In this document: positions 27,901 to 36,435 of the stretch, one piece after another | Layout of the letters: each line of letters opens with the position of its first letter | How positions within the stretch are numbered: the stretch's first letter is position 1 | NCBI GenBank assembly: GCA_029243245.1 | Contig: JAQWSK010000006.1 | Span: forward strand, 32,905-96,904 | DNA: 64,000 bases | Origin: Flavobacteriaceae bacterium | Lineage (GTDB): Bacteria; Bacteroidota; Bacteroidia; Flavobacteriales; Flavobacteriaceae | Direction: 5' to 3' | Program-made: the position numbers and the translations under genes | The notes under the pieces: model-generated | What the model saw: only the letters and a program-made list of their open reading frames with translations | Told to the model about the DNA's origin: nothing | Database searches by the model: none

Positions 27901-28397
27901 TATTAGGGCCTCGTTTTGGAAAAGACATTAAGCTAATTGTATCCTTAATTAATCAAATGAATACTGATGAAATTATAGAATTAGAGCAAAATGGGGAAAT
28001 TCAGTTAAAGTTTAATAAAAAAAATATTACATTAGCGCGAAATGATGTAGAAATCAGTTCTAAGGATATTGAAGGCTGGTTAGTTGCTCATGGTAATGGA
28101 ATTACAGTAGCTCTTGACATTAAGCTTAATGATAAGTTAATTAATGAAGGGCTTGCAAGAGAATTTATAAATAGAGTTCAAAATCATCGTAAAGATCTAG
28201 AATTAGATGTAACTGATACAATTGAAATATTTATCACAAATAATTCCATTTTAGATAAAACGATTTCATCTTTTAAAAAATATATAAAAGATGAGACACT
28301 TGCCTCTTCAATAAATATAGTTGACAAGGTTCATGGTGGTATAAAATTAGAATTTAATAAAATCAATATTTCTCTTTTAATTAAAAAAACAAATTAA
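24990..28397 (+). CDS. ileS: Isoleucyl-tRNA synthetase
   Basis: A 1135-residue class I aminoacyl-tRNA synthetase of the longer IleRS type. The HIGH motif is HHVM (57-60) within 'GPPSANGVPGIHHVMART', and KMSKR is at 682-686. The editing domain (WTTTPWTLPSNTAL) is present. The ATG at 24990 was chosen over the TTG just before it. No T-box leader is visible upstream. The stop codon shares its final A with the ATG of the DksA-like gene. Confidence 0.97.
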   Translation: MAFKEYEKLDLPSISQEILDFWEKESVFRKSIVLRAGEKPFVFYEGPPSANGVPGIHHVMARTIKDIFCRFKTQKGFLVERKAGWDTHGLPVELGVEKELGITKDAIGKTISIEDYNNACKKAVMRYTNLWTQLTKKMGYWVEMNDPYVTFDPKYMESVWWLIKQVYDKGLLYKGYSIQPYSPKAGTGISSHELNQPGTYRDVTDTSVTAMFKTIKSSLPISIKDDEDLYILAWTTTPWTLPSNTALTIGSKIEYVIIKTFNQYTFLPIKVLIARLLIEKHFGNKYEHVNNVSKLQEYSPKNKKIPYWIENDCLGKDLVGIRYEQVWRSSPLPLNNPENAFRIIEGKFVTTDEGTGIVHTAPTFGADDAKVAKESIPEVPALLVLDENNNPVPLVDLEGKFRKELGSLAGKYVKNEYYSEKNIPEHSVDVEIAIRLKKENLAFKVEKHKHSYPNCWRTDKPILYYPLDSWFINVEVVRDKMVALNNTINWKPKSTGERRFGNWLANANDWNLSRSRFWGIPLPVWCSEDKSEIKVIGSVEELIDEINRSIRFGFSKNNPFKDFIKGDLSDKNYKKIDLHKNIVDSIILANKDGTSPLFRENDLIDVWFDSGSMPYAQWHYPFENKDKIDNAEAFPADFIAEGVDQTRGWFYTLHAIGALVFNKIAFKNVISNGLVLDKKGQKMSKRLGNGINPFETLDDFGPDATRWYMIANANPWDNLKFNLDGILEVQRKFFGTLYNTYSFFSLYANIDGFLPNQKIIENDKRNELDNWILSELNSLILDVENYYERYEPTKVCRSISEFVQEKLSNWYVRLSRRRFWKGSYGLDKIAAYQTLYDCLVTISKLAAPIAPFYMDHLFRDLTKITGVLNPISVHLSDFPSADKSMINEILQERINKARIITSLALSLRKKEQIKVRQPLQKIMIPVNSKKERQDLYLIENQLKSEINVKEVDLIDNSSELLVKEIKPNFKLLGPRFGKDIKLIVSLINQMNTDEIIELEQNGEIQLKFNKKNITLARNDVEISSKDIEGWLVAHGNGITVALDIKLNDKLINEGLAREFINRVQNHRKDLELDVTDTIEIFITNNSILDKTISSFKKYIKDETLASSINIVDKVHGGIKLEFNKINISLLIKKTN

Positions 28398-28774
28398 TGG
28401 AAACTACTAACCGATATTCTGACAAAGATCTAGAAAAATTTAAAAACTTAATTGAAGAAAAAATTATTAAAGCTAATGCAGATTTAGATCTGCTTAGAAG
28501 TTCATACATGAATGACGGCAATAATGGTACTGAAGATACATCTCCAACTTTTAAGGCTTTTGAGGAAGGATCTGAAACTATGTCCAAGGAAGCAAATACT
28601 CAACTTGCTTTAAGACAAGAAAAATTTATTCGAGATTTGAATAATGCATTAATAAGAATAAAGAATAAGACTTATGGTGTTTGTCGTATAACAGGAAAGC
28701 TAATCAATAAAAAACGATTAACTCTAGTCCCCCACGCGACCTTAAGTATTAAGGCTAAAAACATGCAAAAATAA
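28397..28774 (+). CDS. TraR/DksA-family regulator lacking the zinc-finger cysteines
   Basis: A 125-residue DksA-like protein: an N-terminal coiled coil ('DKDLEKFKNLIEEKI...') and a C-terminal region reading 'YGVCRITGKLINKKRL...VPHATLSI'. Where a standard DksA has C-x2-C and a second Cys pair, only one Cys remains, so zinc is probably not bound. Proteins of this family bind RNA polymerase through the secondary channel and modulate transcription. The start overlaps the ileS stop by one base, an arrangement I recall as common in flavobacteria. Confidence 0.88.
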   Translation: METTNRYSDKDLEKFKNLIEEKIIKANADLDLLRSSYMNDGNNGTEDTSPTFKAFEEGSETMSKEANTQLALRQEKFIRDLNNALIRIKNKTYGVCRITGKLINKKRLTLVPHATLSIKAKNMQK

Positions 28775-29379
28775 AATATTTACACATACTCATATTGTGT
28801 TTTCCCTTTATTATAAATGGACAAAATAAATTTAATAAACATTTTGATTCAAAAAATATTTCTATACTTGAATTAAATCTGCCTTGGATAAGTTCTATCA
28901 ATATAACAAATAGTAAGTCTGAATTTATTGAAGTTGACTATACAACTAGAGGGGAATATAAAAACTTTACATTTTTATATTCAAAACTGAAGAGAGATAG
29001 CTTATTTATTAAAGAAAAACTAATTTCTAATTCAATAAAATTTAATGATAAATTAAGTGTTCATAAAAACCTCTCCACAAGTTTAAATATTTCTCTTCCT
29101 AAAAAACTAATCCTTCAATTGTATGTTGAGAATGCTTCAACAAATATTTATGGAAAAGTCCGTAGTATAAATATTTCTCAATCAAGAGGTGAAATATATC
29201 TTAGTGAATGGAATAGCCCAGGACTAATAAACACTATTTCTGCTGATATAATTTTTAATAATCCTAATATTAAAATTTTATCTAATTTGAAAAAAAAAAA
29301 TAATTGTGAAGAATCTAATTCACATGATGTTTTGGAAATCAAATCAGTGTCTGGAAAAATAAATTGTATTCTATTTTAA
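28771..29379 (+). CDS. Putative secreted protein of unknown function; start codon unclear
   Basis: The conventional frame starts at a TTG (28795), which would cut a hydrophobic leader in half. The same frame is open back to 28759 and reads IKYLHILILCFPFIINGQ from an ATA at 28771, a convincing signal peptide ending in NGQ. No ATG or GTG lies in that stretch, so translation may start at ATA or another non-standard codon, coupled to the dksA-like gene whose stop (28772-28774) overlaps, or a start codon has been lost. The mature part (about 180 residues) is Ser/Asn/Ile-rich, probably beta-structured like adhesin or head-GIN-type proteins. I do not recognise a family. Confidence 0.55.
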   Translation: MKYLHILILCFPFIINGQNKFNKHFDSKNISILELNLPWISSINITNSKSEFIEVDYTTRGEYKNFTFLYSKLKRDSLFIKEKLISNSIKFNDKLSVHKNLSTSLNISLPKKLILQLYVENASTNIYGKVRSINISQSRGEIYLSEWNSPGLINTISADIIFNNPNIKILSNLKKKNNCEESNSHDVLEIKSVSGKINCILF

Positions 29380-29523
29380 ATTTATATAGTCAGCTTTATT
29401 ATATGAAAGAAATTATTTGGAATTATAGTTTTATATTTAGTTGGAGTGGAATTAATAGAAAATGAGAAAATTGAGATATTTCATTAGATTAAAAAAATAA
29501 GATATTATACTTTTGAAAACGAA

Positions 29524-30204
29524 ATGAAAAATAATTTTGTTAAAAACATAATGCCTTTGCAAGGAATTATAATAATTCTAATAATTCTAGCAATAGATCA
29601 GTTATCAAAATTTTATATAAAACTCAATTACCCCATAACCATCTATAGTAATGAGGCTATAGTTAATTGGAACTTTTTTAAAATCCTTTTTGTGGAAAAT
29701 AAAGGAATGGCAATGGGGGCAAAACTAAACGACATTATACCTTTTTTGCCAGAAAAGACTTCCAAATTATTACTTACGTTTTTTAGGCTGATAGCTATCT
29801 GCGGAATTGGTTATTGGCTTCGAAATCTATATAAAAAAGAAAGTTCTACCTATTTAAGATGGTCTTTGTGTTTAATCTTTGCAGGTGCTCTAGGGAATAT
29901 TATTGATTCCGTATTTTATGGTTTGATCTTTAGTCACAGCTATGGACAAATTGCAACTTTTCTTCCAGTTGAAGGTTATGCTCCACTATTTTTCGGTAAT
30001 GTTGTGGATATGATTCAATTTCCACTAATAGAATGGACTTGGCCAAAATGGATTCCTATAATTGGCGGAGAAGATTATTTATTTTTTCAATATATTTTTA
30101 ATGTAGCTGATGCTTCAATTTCGATAGGAATTACAATTTTAATTTTTTTCAATAAAAAAATTTTTAATCAAAAAGAAAAAATAGAATCTGGAGTTACAGC
30201 ATAA
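29524..30204 (+). CDS. lspA: Lipoprotein signal peptidase II
   Basis: A 226-residue inner-membrane aspartyl protease that removes signal peptides from prolipoproteins. The catalytic aspartates are Asp162 in 'GNVVDMIQF' and Asp196 in 'NVADASISIG'; the upstream 'GNIIDSVFYG' segment is present too. Four or five membrane helices are visible. It is longer than the E. coli enzyme (164 residues) because of an insertion typical of Bacteroidetes. Its last 37 bases overlap the convergent formyl-THF cyclo-ligase gene. Confidence 0.95.
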   Translation: MKNNFVKNIMPLQGIIIILIILAIDQLSKFYIKLNYPITIYSNEAIVNWNFFKILFVENKGMAMGAKLNDIIPFLPEKTSKLLLTFFRLIAICGIGYWLRNLYKKESSTYLRWSLCLIFAGALGNIIDSVFYGLIFSHSYGQIATFLPVEGYAPLFFGNVVDMIQFPLIEWTWPKWIPIIGGEDYLFFQYIFNVADASISIGITILIFFNKKIFNQKEKIESGVTA

Positions 30205-30734
30205 TTTAATTTTATGTCAAATTCTGAAATATCCTGTATTAAATTCATTGGCTCAAATAGTGATAGTCCAACTTTTACTGTATCTTTTTTACATTCTTCT
30301 AAAAATCTGTCATAATAACCTCCACCATATCCAACTCTACTTCCTTTTAAATCAAAAACATATAAAGGAGTAAAAACCACATCAATTATTTTAGGAGAAA
30401 TAATGTTTCCGTTTTGAGGTTCTGGGATTCCAAATGAGTTGGTTCTCAATAGTGTTTGATCATTTAATATAACATGTTCTAACAAATTTGGTTTAATAAT
30501 TCTTGGCACAATTACTTGTTTGTCTTTACCCATAATAATCGAAAGAAGTGGAGATGTATCTATCTCATTTTTATTTGAAAGACATAAAAAAATATGGAAA
30601 TTCTCCATGTGCCAAATTGGTATTTTTAAGCATTTATTAGATAATGAAATACTCCGTTTATGTATTTCGCCAATAGATAACTTGTCTCTTTTATTTTGAT
30701 ATAATTTTCTTATTTGTATTTTAGTTTTCATCAT
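30168..30734 (-). CDS. 5-formyltetrahydrofolate cyclo-ligase
   Basis: A 188-residue enzyme converting 5-formyl-THF to 5,10-methenyl-THF with ATP. The signature GYGGGYYDR (135-143) and the basic N-terminal 'IRKLYQNKRDKLS' are clear. Length is normal. The gene converges with lspA and overlaps its 3' end by 37 bases. The first two codons are both Met; either may serve as start. Confidence 0.92.
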   Translation of the reverse strand: MMKTKIQIRKLYQNKRDKLSIGEIHKRSISLSNKCLKIPIWHMENFHIFLCLSNKNEIDTSPLLSIIMGKDKQVIVPRIIKPNLLEHVILNDQTLLRTNSFGIPEPQNGNIISPKIIDVVFTPLYVFDLKGSRVGYGGGYYDRFLEECKKDTVKVGLSLFEPMNLIQDISEFDIKLNYAVTPDSIFSF

Positions 30735-30811
30735 GAGTTAACAGTGTAAATTTAAGTGATTATTGTATTACAAATAATAACTTTAAAAAAGAAAACCATT
30801 AATTTAGCTTA

Positions 30812-32554
30812 ATGAAGGTAACTAATCTTAAATTACAAATAATGAGTTTGCCGGAGAGCCCCGGAATTTATAAATTCTTTAACGATGAAAATAAAATTAT
30901 TTATGTAGGAAAAGCCATAAACCTAAAAAAAAGAGTAACATCTTATTTTAAGAAAAATCATTCTCATTTTAAAACAAAACTTCTTGTAAAACAAATTATA
31001 AAAGTTGAAAATATTGTTGTAGAAACAGAAATAGATGCTTTATTATTAGAAAATACTTTAATTAAAAAGTTTAAACCTAAATACAATGTTCTTTTAAAAG
31101 ATGACAAAACATATCCATGGATATGTATAGAAAGAGAACCAAAACCAAAAATATTTTATACTAGAAAGGTCAATAAAAATAAAGGTCAATATTTTGGTCC
31201 ATTTACAAATGTAAAAAGTGTTAAGTTTTTAATTAAGTTAATTAAAGATGTTTATCCTTTTTTGAATCACGAACTAATTCACTTATTAAAGAAAGAAAAA
31301 AAAACAATTAGCTCCAATGAGATTGATAAAAATTTATTAGAAATCAAATTAATGATCAAGGGTAATTTTAAAGCCTCTATTGACCATTTTAAAAATGAGA
31401 TGGAGAATCTTTCAGTTTTAACAAAATTTAAAAAAGCTCAAAAAATTAAAGAAAAACTTGAGGTTTTATATAATTATCAAGTTAAATCAACAGTTGTAAA
31501 TCCAAAAATATCAAAAGCTGATGTCTTTTCGATTTTCTCTGATGATAGTTTTGCCTATGTAAACTTTATTCAGGTCTCATTTGGCGCTATAATTAGTTCT
31601 TATACGATTGAAATTAAAAAAAAAATGAATGAATCTAATAATGAAATTTTAAGAATTTCATTAGTTGAATTAAGACAGCGGTTTAAATCAAATTCAAATC
31701 AGATTATACTTCCGTTTAAAATTAGTTTAGGCCCTAAAATAAAATGCATAGTGCCAAAAGCGGGAGACAAAAAGAAACTTCTTGAATTGTCTCTTAAAAA
31801 TGCAAGATCATATAGAATGGAAAGGTTTAAGCAAAATAAAATTTTAGATCCCGAACGACATATTAATAGAATAATTTCACAGATGAAGTCAGATTTAAAA
31901 CTGAAACAAAGTCCTACTCATATAGAATGCTTTGATAATTCTAACTTACAAGGCAGTAATCCAGTTGGTTCATGTGTTGTGTTTAAAAACTGTAAGCCTT
32001 CCAAGAAAGAATATAGACATTATAACATTAAAACTGTTTCTGGGCCTGATGATTTTGCATCTATAAAAGAAATTGTATACAGAAGGTATAAACGTCTAAA
32101 AGAAGAGAAGGCTTTGTTGCCACAATTAATAATCATAGATGGTGGTAAAGGTCAGTTATCCTCTGCAATCAAAAGTCTTGACAGGTTACATTTAAAAGGA
32201 AAAATTGCTGTTATTGGTATAGCTAAACGATTAGAAGAAATTTTTTATCCTGGTGATCCAGTACCTCTTTATCTAGATAAAAAATCAGAAACTTTAAAAA
32301 TTATTCAGCAGTTAAGAAATGAAGCTCACAGATTTGGGTTAAAACTGCATAGAAATAAAAGAAGTGAAAAAGCTCTAAGTTCATCTCTAGATAATATTAA
32401 AGGCATTGGGTCTAAAACTCAGATAAAACTCATTAAATTTTTTAAATCTTTCAAGAATATAAAAACGGCGTCAAAAAACGAACTTATTGATGTTATAGGA
32501 AATTCAAAAGCAAAAAACCTTTATGAAAATTTACATTCAGTCGACAGAAAATAA
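30812..32554 (+). CDS. uvrC: Excinuclease ABC subunit C
   Basis: A 580-residue nucleotide excision repair nuclease. An N-terminal GIY-YIG domain ('SPGIYKFF...IIYVGKAINLKKR', about 15-40), a UVR segment near 190-225, the RNase H-like C-terminal nuclease region ('IECFDNSNLQGSNPVGSCVVF', 'PQLIIIDGGKGQLS') and terminal helix-hairpin-helix motifs ('NIKGIGSKTQIKLIKFF') are present. UvrC incises on both sides of the lesion with UvrAB, which are not in this window. Confidence 0.96.
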   Translation: MKVTNLKLQIMSLPESPGIYKFFNDENKIIYVGKAINLKKRVTSYFKKNHSHFKTKLLVKQIIKVENIVVETEIDALLLENTLIKKFKPKYNVLLKDDKTYPWICIEREPKPKIFYTRKVNKNKGQYFGPFTNVKSVKFLIKLIKDVYPFLNHELIHLLKKEKKTISSNEIDKNLLEIKLMIKGNFKASIDHFKNEMENLSVLTKFKKAQKIKEKLEVLYNYQVKSTVVNPKISKADVFSIFSDDSFAYVNFIQVSFGAIISSYTIEIKKKMNESNNEILRISLVELRQRFKSNSNQIILPFKISLGPKIKCIVPKAGDKKKLLELSLKNARSYRMERFKQNKILDPERHINRIISQMKSDLKLKQSPTHIECFDNSNLQGSNPVGSCVVFKNCKPSKKEYRHYNIKTVSGPDDFASIKEIVYRRYKRLKEEKALLPQLIIIDGGKGQLSSAIKSLDRLHLKGKIAVIGIAKRLEEIFYPGDPVPLYLDKKSETLKIIQQLRNEAHRFGLKLHRNKRSEKALSSSLDNIKGIGSKTQIKLIKFFKSFKNIKTASKNELIDVIGNSKAKNLYENLHSVDRK

Positions 32555-32568
32555 TATAATTTGACATT

Positions 32569-33441
32569 ATGTATTTATTTTTACAGCAATCCTTAAAAAA
32601 GGAAAAATTAAAATTTATTTATTTGGCCCTTAAAAGAGTTTTTATATTTTTTATGTTTTTTAATTTTTTTGTAGATTCTCCAAAGATTATTGCCCAGGAG
32701 AATGAAGCGATGAAAAAAGTTGTAGATTTCTCTGCATTTAAAACTGGTGAATGGCTTCAGTATAGAATTCATTATGGGATTTTTAATGCCAGTTATGCAA
32801 CTCTATCTCTTAAACAAGAAAAAATCAAGGGAATTAATGTGCTACATGCAAAAGCATATGCAAGAACAAAAGGATTATTAAGATTCTTCTTTAAATTGGA
32901 GGATATATACGAAAGTTATTTTAAGGCAAAAGAGATTGAACCATTAAGATTTATTCGAGATATTTATGAGGGTGGATACACAAAAAATAAAATTATTGAT
33001 TTTGACTCTGAAAATAACTTAGCTTTTGTTGATGATATAAAAAATAATATTCAAAGCTCACACAGAATTAAAAATAACACTCAAGATTTAATTTCAACCT
33101 TTTACTATCTAAGAAATTATTTTCCAAGAGACAATATAAGTCAAAATGAAAGTTTTAATGTTAATGTTTTTTTTGATGAAGAAAACTATGATTTCAATTT
33201 AAAATTCATGGGAATAGAAATTCTCAATACTAAATTTGGTAAGGTTGAATGTCTTAAATTAATTCCAGTTGTACAAAAAGGGAGAGTTTTTAAAGATGAC
33301 GAGAGCATTACCCTTTGGGTATCAAATGATGCTAATAGAATTCCTATTCGTATCAAAGCTGATATTGCAATTGGTTCTTTAGATTGCGATCTAGAAAATT
33401 TTAAAAACATAAAACACCCATTTAAAATTAAAATTAATTGA
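32569..33441 (+). CDS. DUF3108-domain secreted protein
   Basis: A 290-residue protein of the DUF3108 family, recognisable from 'AFKTGEWLQYRIHYGIFNASYATL' (split over residues 55-80), 'DIYESYF' and 'FGKVECLKL'. A hydrophobic segment (about residues 22-40, ending IIAQ) is a signal peptide. The n-region is unusually long if the first ATG is used; an internal ATG near 32653 would give a shorter one. It probably acts in the envelope. In flavobacteria such proteins often precede an M23 peptidase gene, as here. Function unknown. Confidence 0.82.
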   Translation: MYLFLQQSLKKEKLKFIYLALKRVFIFFMFFNFFVDSPKIIAQENEAMKKVVDFSAFKTGEWLQYRIHYGIFNASYATLSLKQEKIKGINVLHAKAYARTKGLLRFFFKLEDIYESYFKAKEIEPLRFIRDIYEGGYTKNKIIDFDSENNLAFVDDIKNNIQSSHRIKNNTQDLISTFYYLRNYFPRDNISQNESFNVNVFFDEENYDFNLKFMGIEILNTKFGKVECLKLIPVVQKGRVFKDDESITLWVSNDANRIPIRIKADIAIGSLDCDLENFKNIKHPFKIKIN

Positions 33442-33516
33442 CAAACATTTAATAACTTTAAGTTTGACTCTTAAATTTTTCATTTCATTTTTAAGACCTT
33501 TGAAAAAAATACCTTT

Positions 33517-34812
33517 TTGAAATTCAACAAATTAATCATTTTATTATTCTTTAGTCTTGTAATTCAAGGGTGTGAATCAGCTAAAAATAATCTTACTATT
33601 CAAGATTCTTCCCAAGTTAAATATGTTCCAAATATTCGCTTTGGTTATGATTTGAATAAATTTAAAGTTGTAGAGAAGAAAATAAAGAGAGGAGACACTT
33701 TTGGCGCTATTTTAGAAAATAATTCGATAGACTATCCTGAGGTATACAAGATTTTAGAAAAAACGAAAAAGCAAGTAAACACTCGCAAACTTGTTGTTGG
33801 GAAAGCATATAAATTACTTTTCACAAAAGATAGTATATCCTCTCCAATTGCTATAATATATGAACCCGATGTTGCAACATATTGGAAGATTCAATTGCGA
33901 GATAGTGTTTTTGGTGAAACCGTAAAAAAATCAATAAAAATTGTAACTCTTCAAGGTTCTGGAGTTATAAAAAGCTCCCTTTATGAGACAATGTTAGAAA
34001 GTGGTCTTAATGATCAGTTAACATATTTTTTATCTGATGTATATGCCTGGACTATTGACTTTTTTAGACTACAGAAAGGAGATAAATTTAAAGTGATTTA
34101 TACAGAACGGTTTGTTGATGATTCAATTTCATTGGGTGTAAATCACATAAAAGCAGCCTATTTTGAACATAAGGGAAAAGGGTTATATGCTTTTGAATTT
34201 GAATCTGATAATGACAAAGGAATAATAGATTACTTTGATGAAAATGCTAAAAATCTTAGGAGAGCCTTTTTAAAAGCTCCTGTGAAATTTAGTAGAATTT
34301 CATCAAGATATAACCTTAAAAGAAGGATAGCATATTATGGAAATAGAATCCGTCCTCATAAAGGAACTGATTTTGCTGCAAGTGTTGGTACGCCAATTAT
34401 AGCAACAGCGTCTGGAAAAGTTGTTAAAGCATCCTATACAAGAGGTAATGGAAATTATGTTACTGTCAAACATAATAATACATTCACTACACAGTATTTA
34501 CATATGAAGAAAAGAAAGGTTCGAAAAGGACAAAATGTTAAACAGGGTGATGTAATAGGATGGGTTGGAATGACTGGGAATACATCTGGACCTCATGTTT
34601 GCTACAGGTTCTGGAAAAATGGGAGACAAGTAGATCCTTTCAGACAAAAACTACCTCAAGCGAAACCTATCTCTAAAAAACTGAAAGCGGAATACCTCTC
34701 ATTTATGGACCCTATTAAAACAGATTTAGACTGCGTTCCTTTTGAGCCAGAATTTTTAAAAACTTTAGTTAATCAAAACGAAGAAAATCAAACTAATGAC
34801 GTTAGTGAATAA
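33517..34812 (+). CDS. M23-family metallopeptidase lipoprotein
   Basis: A 431-residue peptidoglycan endopeptidase-like lipoprotein. A TTG start gives 'MKFNKLIILLFFSLVIQGC' with the lipobox Cys19. A LysM-like or OapA-like region precedes the LytM domain (about 262-395), where the zinc ligands His281 and Asp285 lie in 'HKGTD'. The usual H-x-H is replaced by H-V-C (His360, Cys362) in 'GPHVCYRFWKNG', a variant I recall from other Bacteroidetes. It probably trims cross-links at the cell envelope. It overlaps pgi by 17 bases. Confidence 0.9.
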   Translation: MKFNKLIILLFFSLVIQGCESAKNNLTIQDSSQVKYVPNIRFGYDLNKFKVVEKKIKRGDTFGAILENNSIDYPEVYKILEKTKKQVNTRKLVVGKAYKLLFTKDSISSPIAIIYEPDVATYWKIQLRDSVFGETVKKSIKIVTLQGSGVIKSSLYETMLESGLNDQLTYFLSDVYAWTIDFFRLQKGDKFKVIYTERFVDDSISLGVNHIKAAYFEHKGKGLYAFEFESDNDKGIIDYFDENAKNLRRAFLKAPVKFSRISSRYNLKRRIAYYGNRIRPHKGTDFAASVGTPIIATASGKVVKASYTRGNGNYVTVKHNNTFTTQYLHMKKRKVRKGQNVKQGDVIGWVGMTGNTSGPHVCYRFWKNGRQVDPFRQKLPQAKPISKKLKAEYLSFMDPIKTDLDCVPFEPEFLKTLVNQNEENQTNDVSE

Positions 34813-36412
34813 AAATCCTCTGAAATTAGAGGCGTGGAAAAAATTAGAAAAACATTTCAAAGCAACTAAGAATATTCGTATTGATGAATACTTTAAAAAT
34901 AATTTTTGTCGAGCTAAAGAAATGAGTTGCTCATGGGAAGGCTTTTTTATAGATTATTCGAAAAATAAAATTGATAAAAAAAGTCTACTCCTGCTAAAAG
35001 AATTAGCTCTTGAGGCTAATCTTCCTGAAGCCATCAAGGCATACTTTAAAGGTGAGCAAATTAATAAAACTGAGAAAAGAGCTGTTTTGCATACAGCATT
35101 GAGGAATTTTTGTGGGAAACCAATATTACTTGATGGAAAGGATATTATGCCAGAGATTCAAGTCGTTAGAAATAAAATGAAAAAGTTTTCTAACAAAATT
35201 ATTAATGGACAATGGAAAGGCTATACAGGAAAACGAATAACTCATGTAGTTAATATTGGAATAGGAGGATCAGATCTAGGGCCTTCAATGGTTACTGAAG
35301 CGCTGAGTTTTTATAAAAATCATATTAAGACCTACTTTATTTCCAATATAGAAGGTGATCATGTTATAGAGGTGCTAAAAAAATGTCCTGTAGAAAGCAC
35401 GCTATTTATAATAGTTTCTAAAACATTTACAACTCAAGAAACTATTTCAAATGCAAATAGAGTCAAAAAATGGTTTTTAAAATCTGCTTCTCCAAACTCA
35501 ATTTCTAAACACTTTATAGCGATTTCAACTAACCTTGAGAAAATATCAGAATTTGGAATTAACCAAAAAAATGTTTTTCCCATGAAAGACTGGGTGGGTG
35601 GAAGGTTTTCTTTATGGGGTGCAGTTGGACTTTCAATTAGCCTATCTGTTGGATATGAAAACTATGAAAGGCTGCTTAAAGGTGCAGGCAATATGGATTT
35701 GCATTTTAAAAACACGCCTATTGAGAATAATATTCCTATTATTTTAAGTTTTATTAGTCTTTGGTATAATAATTTTTATAAGTCTGAGAGCGAAGTCGTA
35801 ATCCCTTATTCAGAATACTTAAAAAACTTTCCTGCATATCTTCAACAGGCATCAATGGAAAGTAATGGAAAAAGTGTAGATCGAAATGGATCTCAAGTTG
35901 ATTATCAAACGGGTACTTTGATATGGGGGGCTACTGGAACCAATGCCCAGCACGCATTTTTTCAATTAATCCACCAGGGAACTAAGCTTATTCCTGCAGA
36001 TTTCATTGGCTTTAAAACTTCATTATATAATGAACGTGAACATCAAGATAAATTAATGGCAAACTTTTTTGCTCAAACTGAAGCTTTAATGATTGGTAAA
36101 AATGAAGATGAACTTAAAAATGAAGATGTTGCTAATGAGTTGGTTCCTTTTAAAACGTTTAAAGGAAATCGGCCTAGTAACTCAATATTAATTGAAAAAC
36201 TCAATCCATATAACCTCGGTGCTTTAATAGCAATTTATGAGCATAAAATATTTACTCTAGGAGTAATATGGAACATATATAGTTATGACCAATGGGGAGT
36301 TGAGCTTGGAAAAAAACTTGCTAATAAAGTATTAGAAGACTTTGAATTAGAGAAAAATAATCCTCACGATATGTCTACAAAACAATTAATTAAGCTTTAT
36401 AAGAATCCATAA
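34796..36412 (+). CDS. pgi: Glucose-6-phosphate isomerase
   Basis: A 538-residue phosphoglucose isomerase. It has 'VNIGIGGSDLGPSM', 'DWVGGRFSLWGAVGLS' (signature 1), the catalytic Glu region 'QQASMESNGKSVDR' and the C-terminal 'SYDQWGVELGKKLA' (signature 2). The ATG at 34796 gives the expected start 'NKNPLKLEAWKKL' and overlaps the M23 gene by 17 bases. It interconverts glucose-6-P and fructose-6-P. Full length. Confidence 0.97.
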   Translation: MTLVNKNPLKLEAWKKLEKHFKATKNIRIDEYFKNNFCRAKEMSCSWEGFFIDYSKNKIDKKSLLLLKELALEANLPEAIKAYFKGEQINKTEKRAVLHTALRNFCGKPILLDGKDIMPEIQVVRNKMKKFSNKIINGQWKGYTGKRITHVVNIGIGGSDLGPSMVTEALSFYKNHIKTYFISNIEGDHVIEVLKKCPVESTLFIIVSKTFTTQETISNANRVKKWFLKSASPNSISKHFIAISTNLEKISEFGINQKNVFPMKDWVGGRFSLWGAVGLSISLSVGYENYERLLKGAGNMDLHFKNTPIENNIPIILSFISLWYNNFYKSESEVVIPYSEYLKNFPAYLQQASMESNGKSVDRNGSQVDYQTGTLIWGATGTNAQHAFFQLIHQGTKLIPADFIGFKTSLYNEREHQDKLMANFFAQTEALMIGKNEDELKNEDVANELVPFKTFKGNRPSNSILIEKLNPYNLGALIAIYEHKIFTLGVIWNIYSYDQWGVELGKKLANKVLEDFELEKNNPHDMSTKQLIKLYKNP

Positions 36413-36435
36413 CAATAATTATCGCGGAGAATTTT

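Noticed and set aside
30168..30204. Frameshift or assembly error at the lspA/cyclo-ligase 37-base overlap
   Set aside because: Both proteins have complete C-termini of normal length; convergent overlaps of this size are ordinary in compact genomes.
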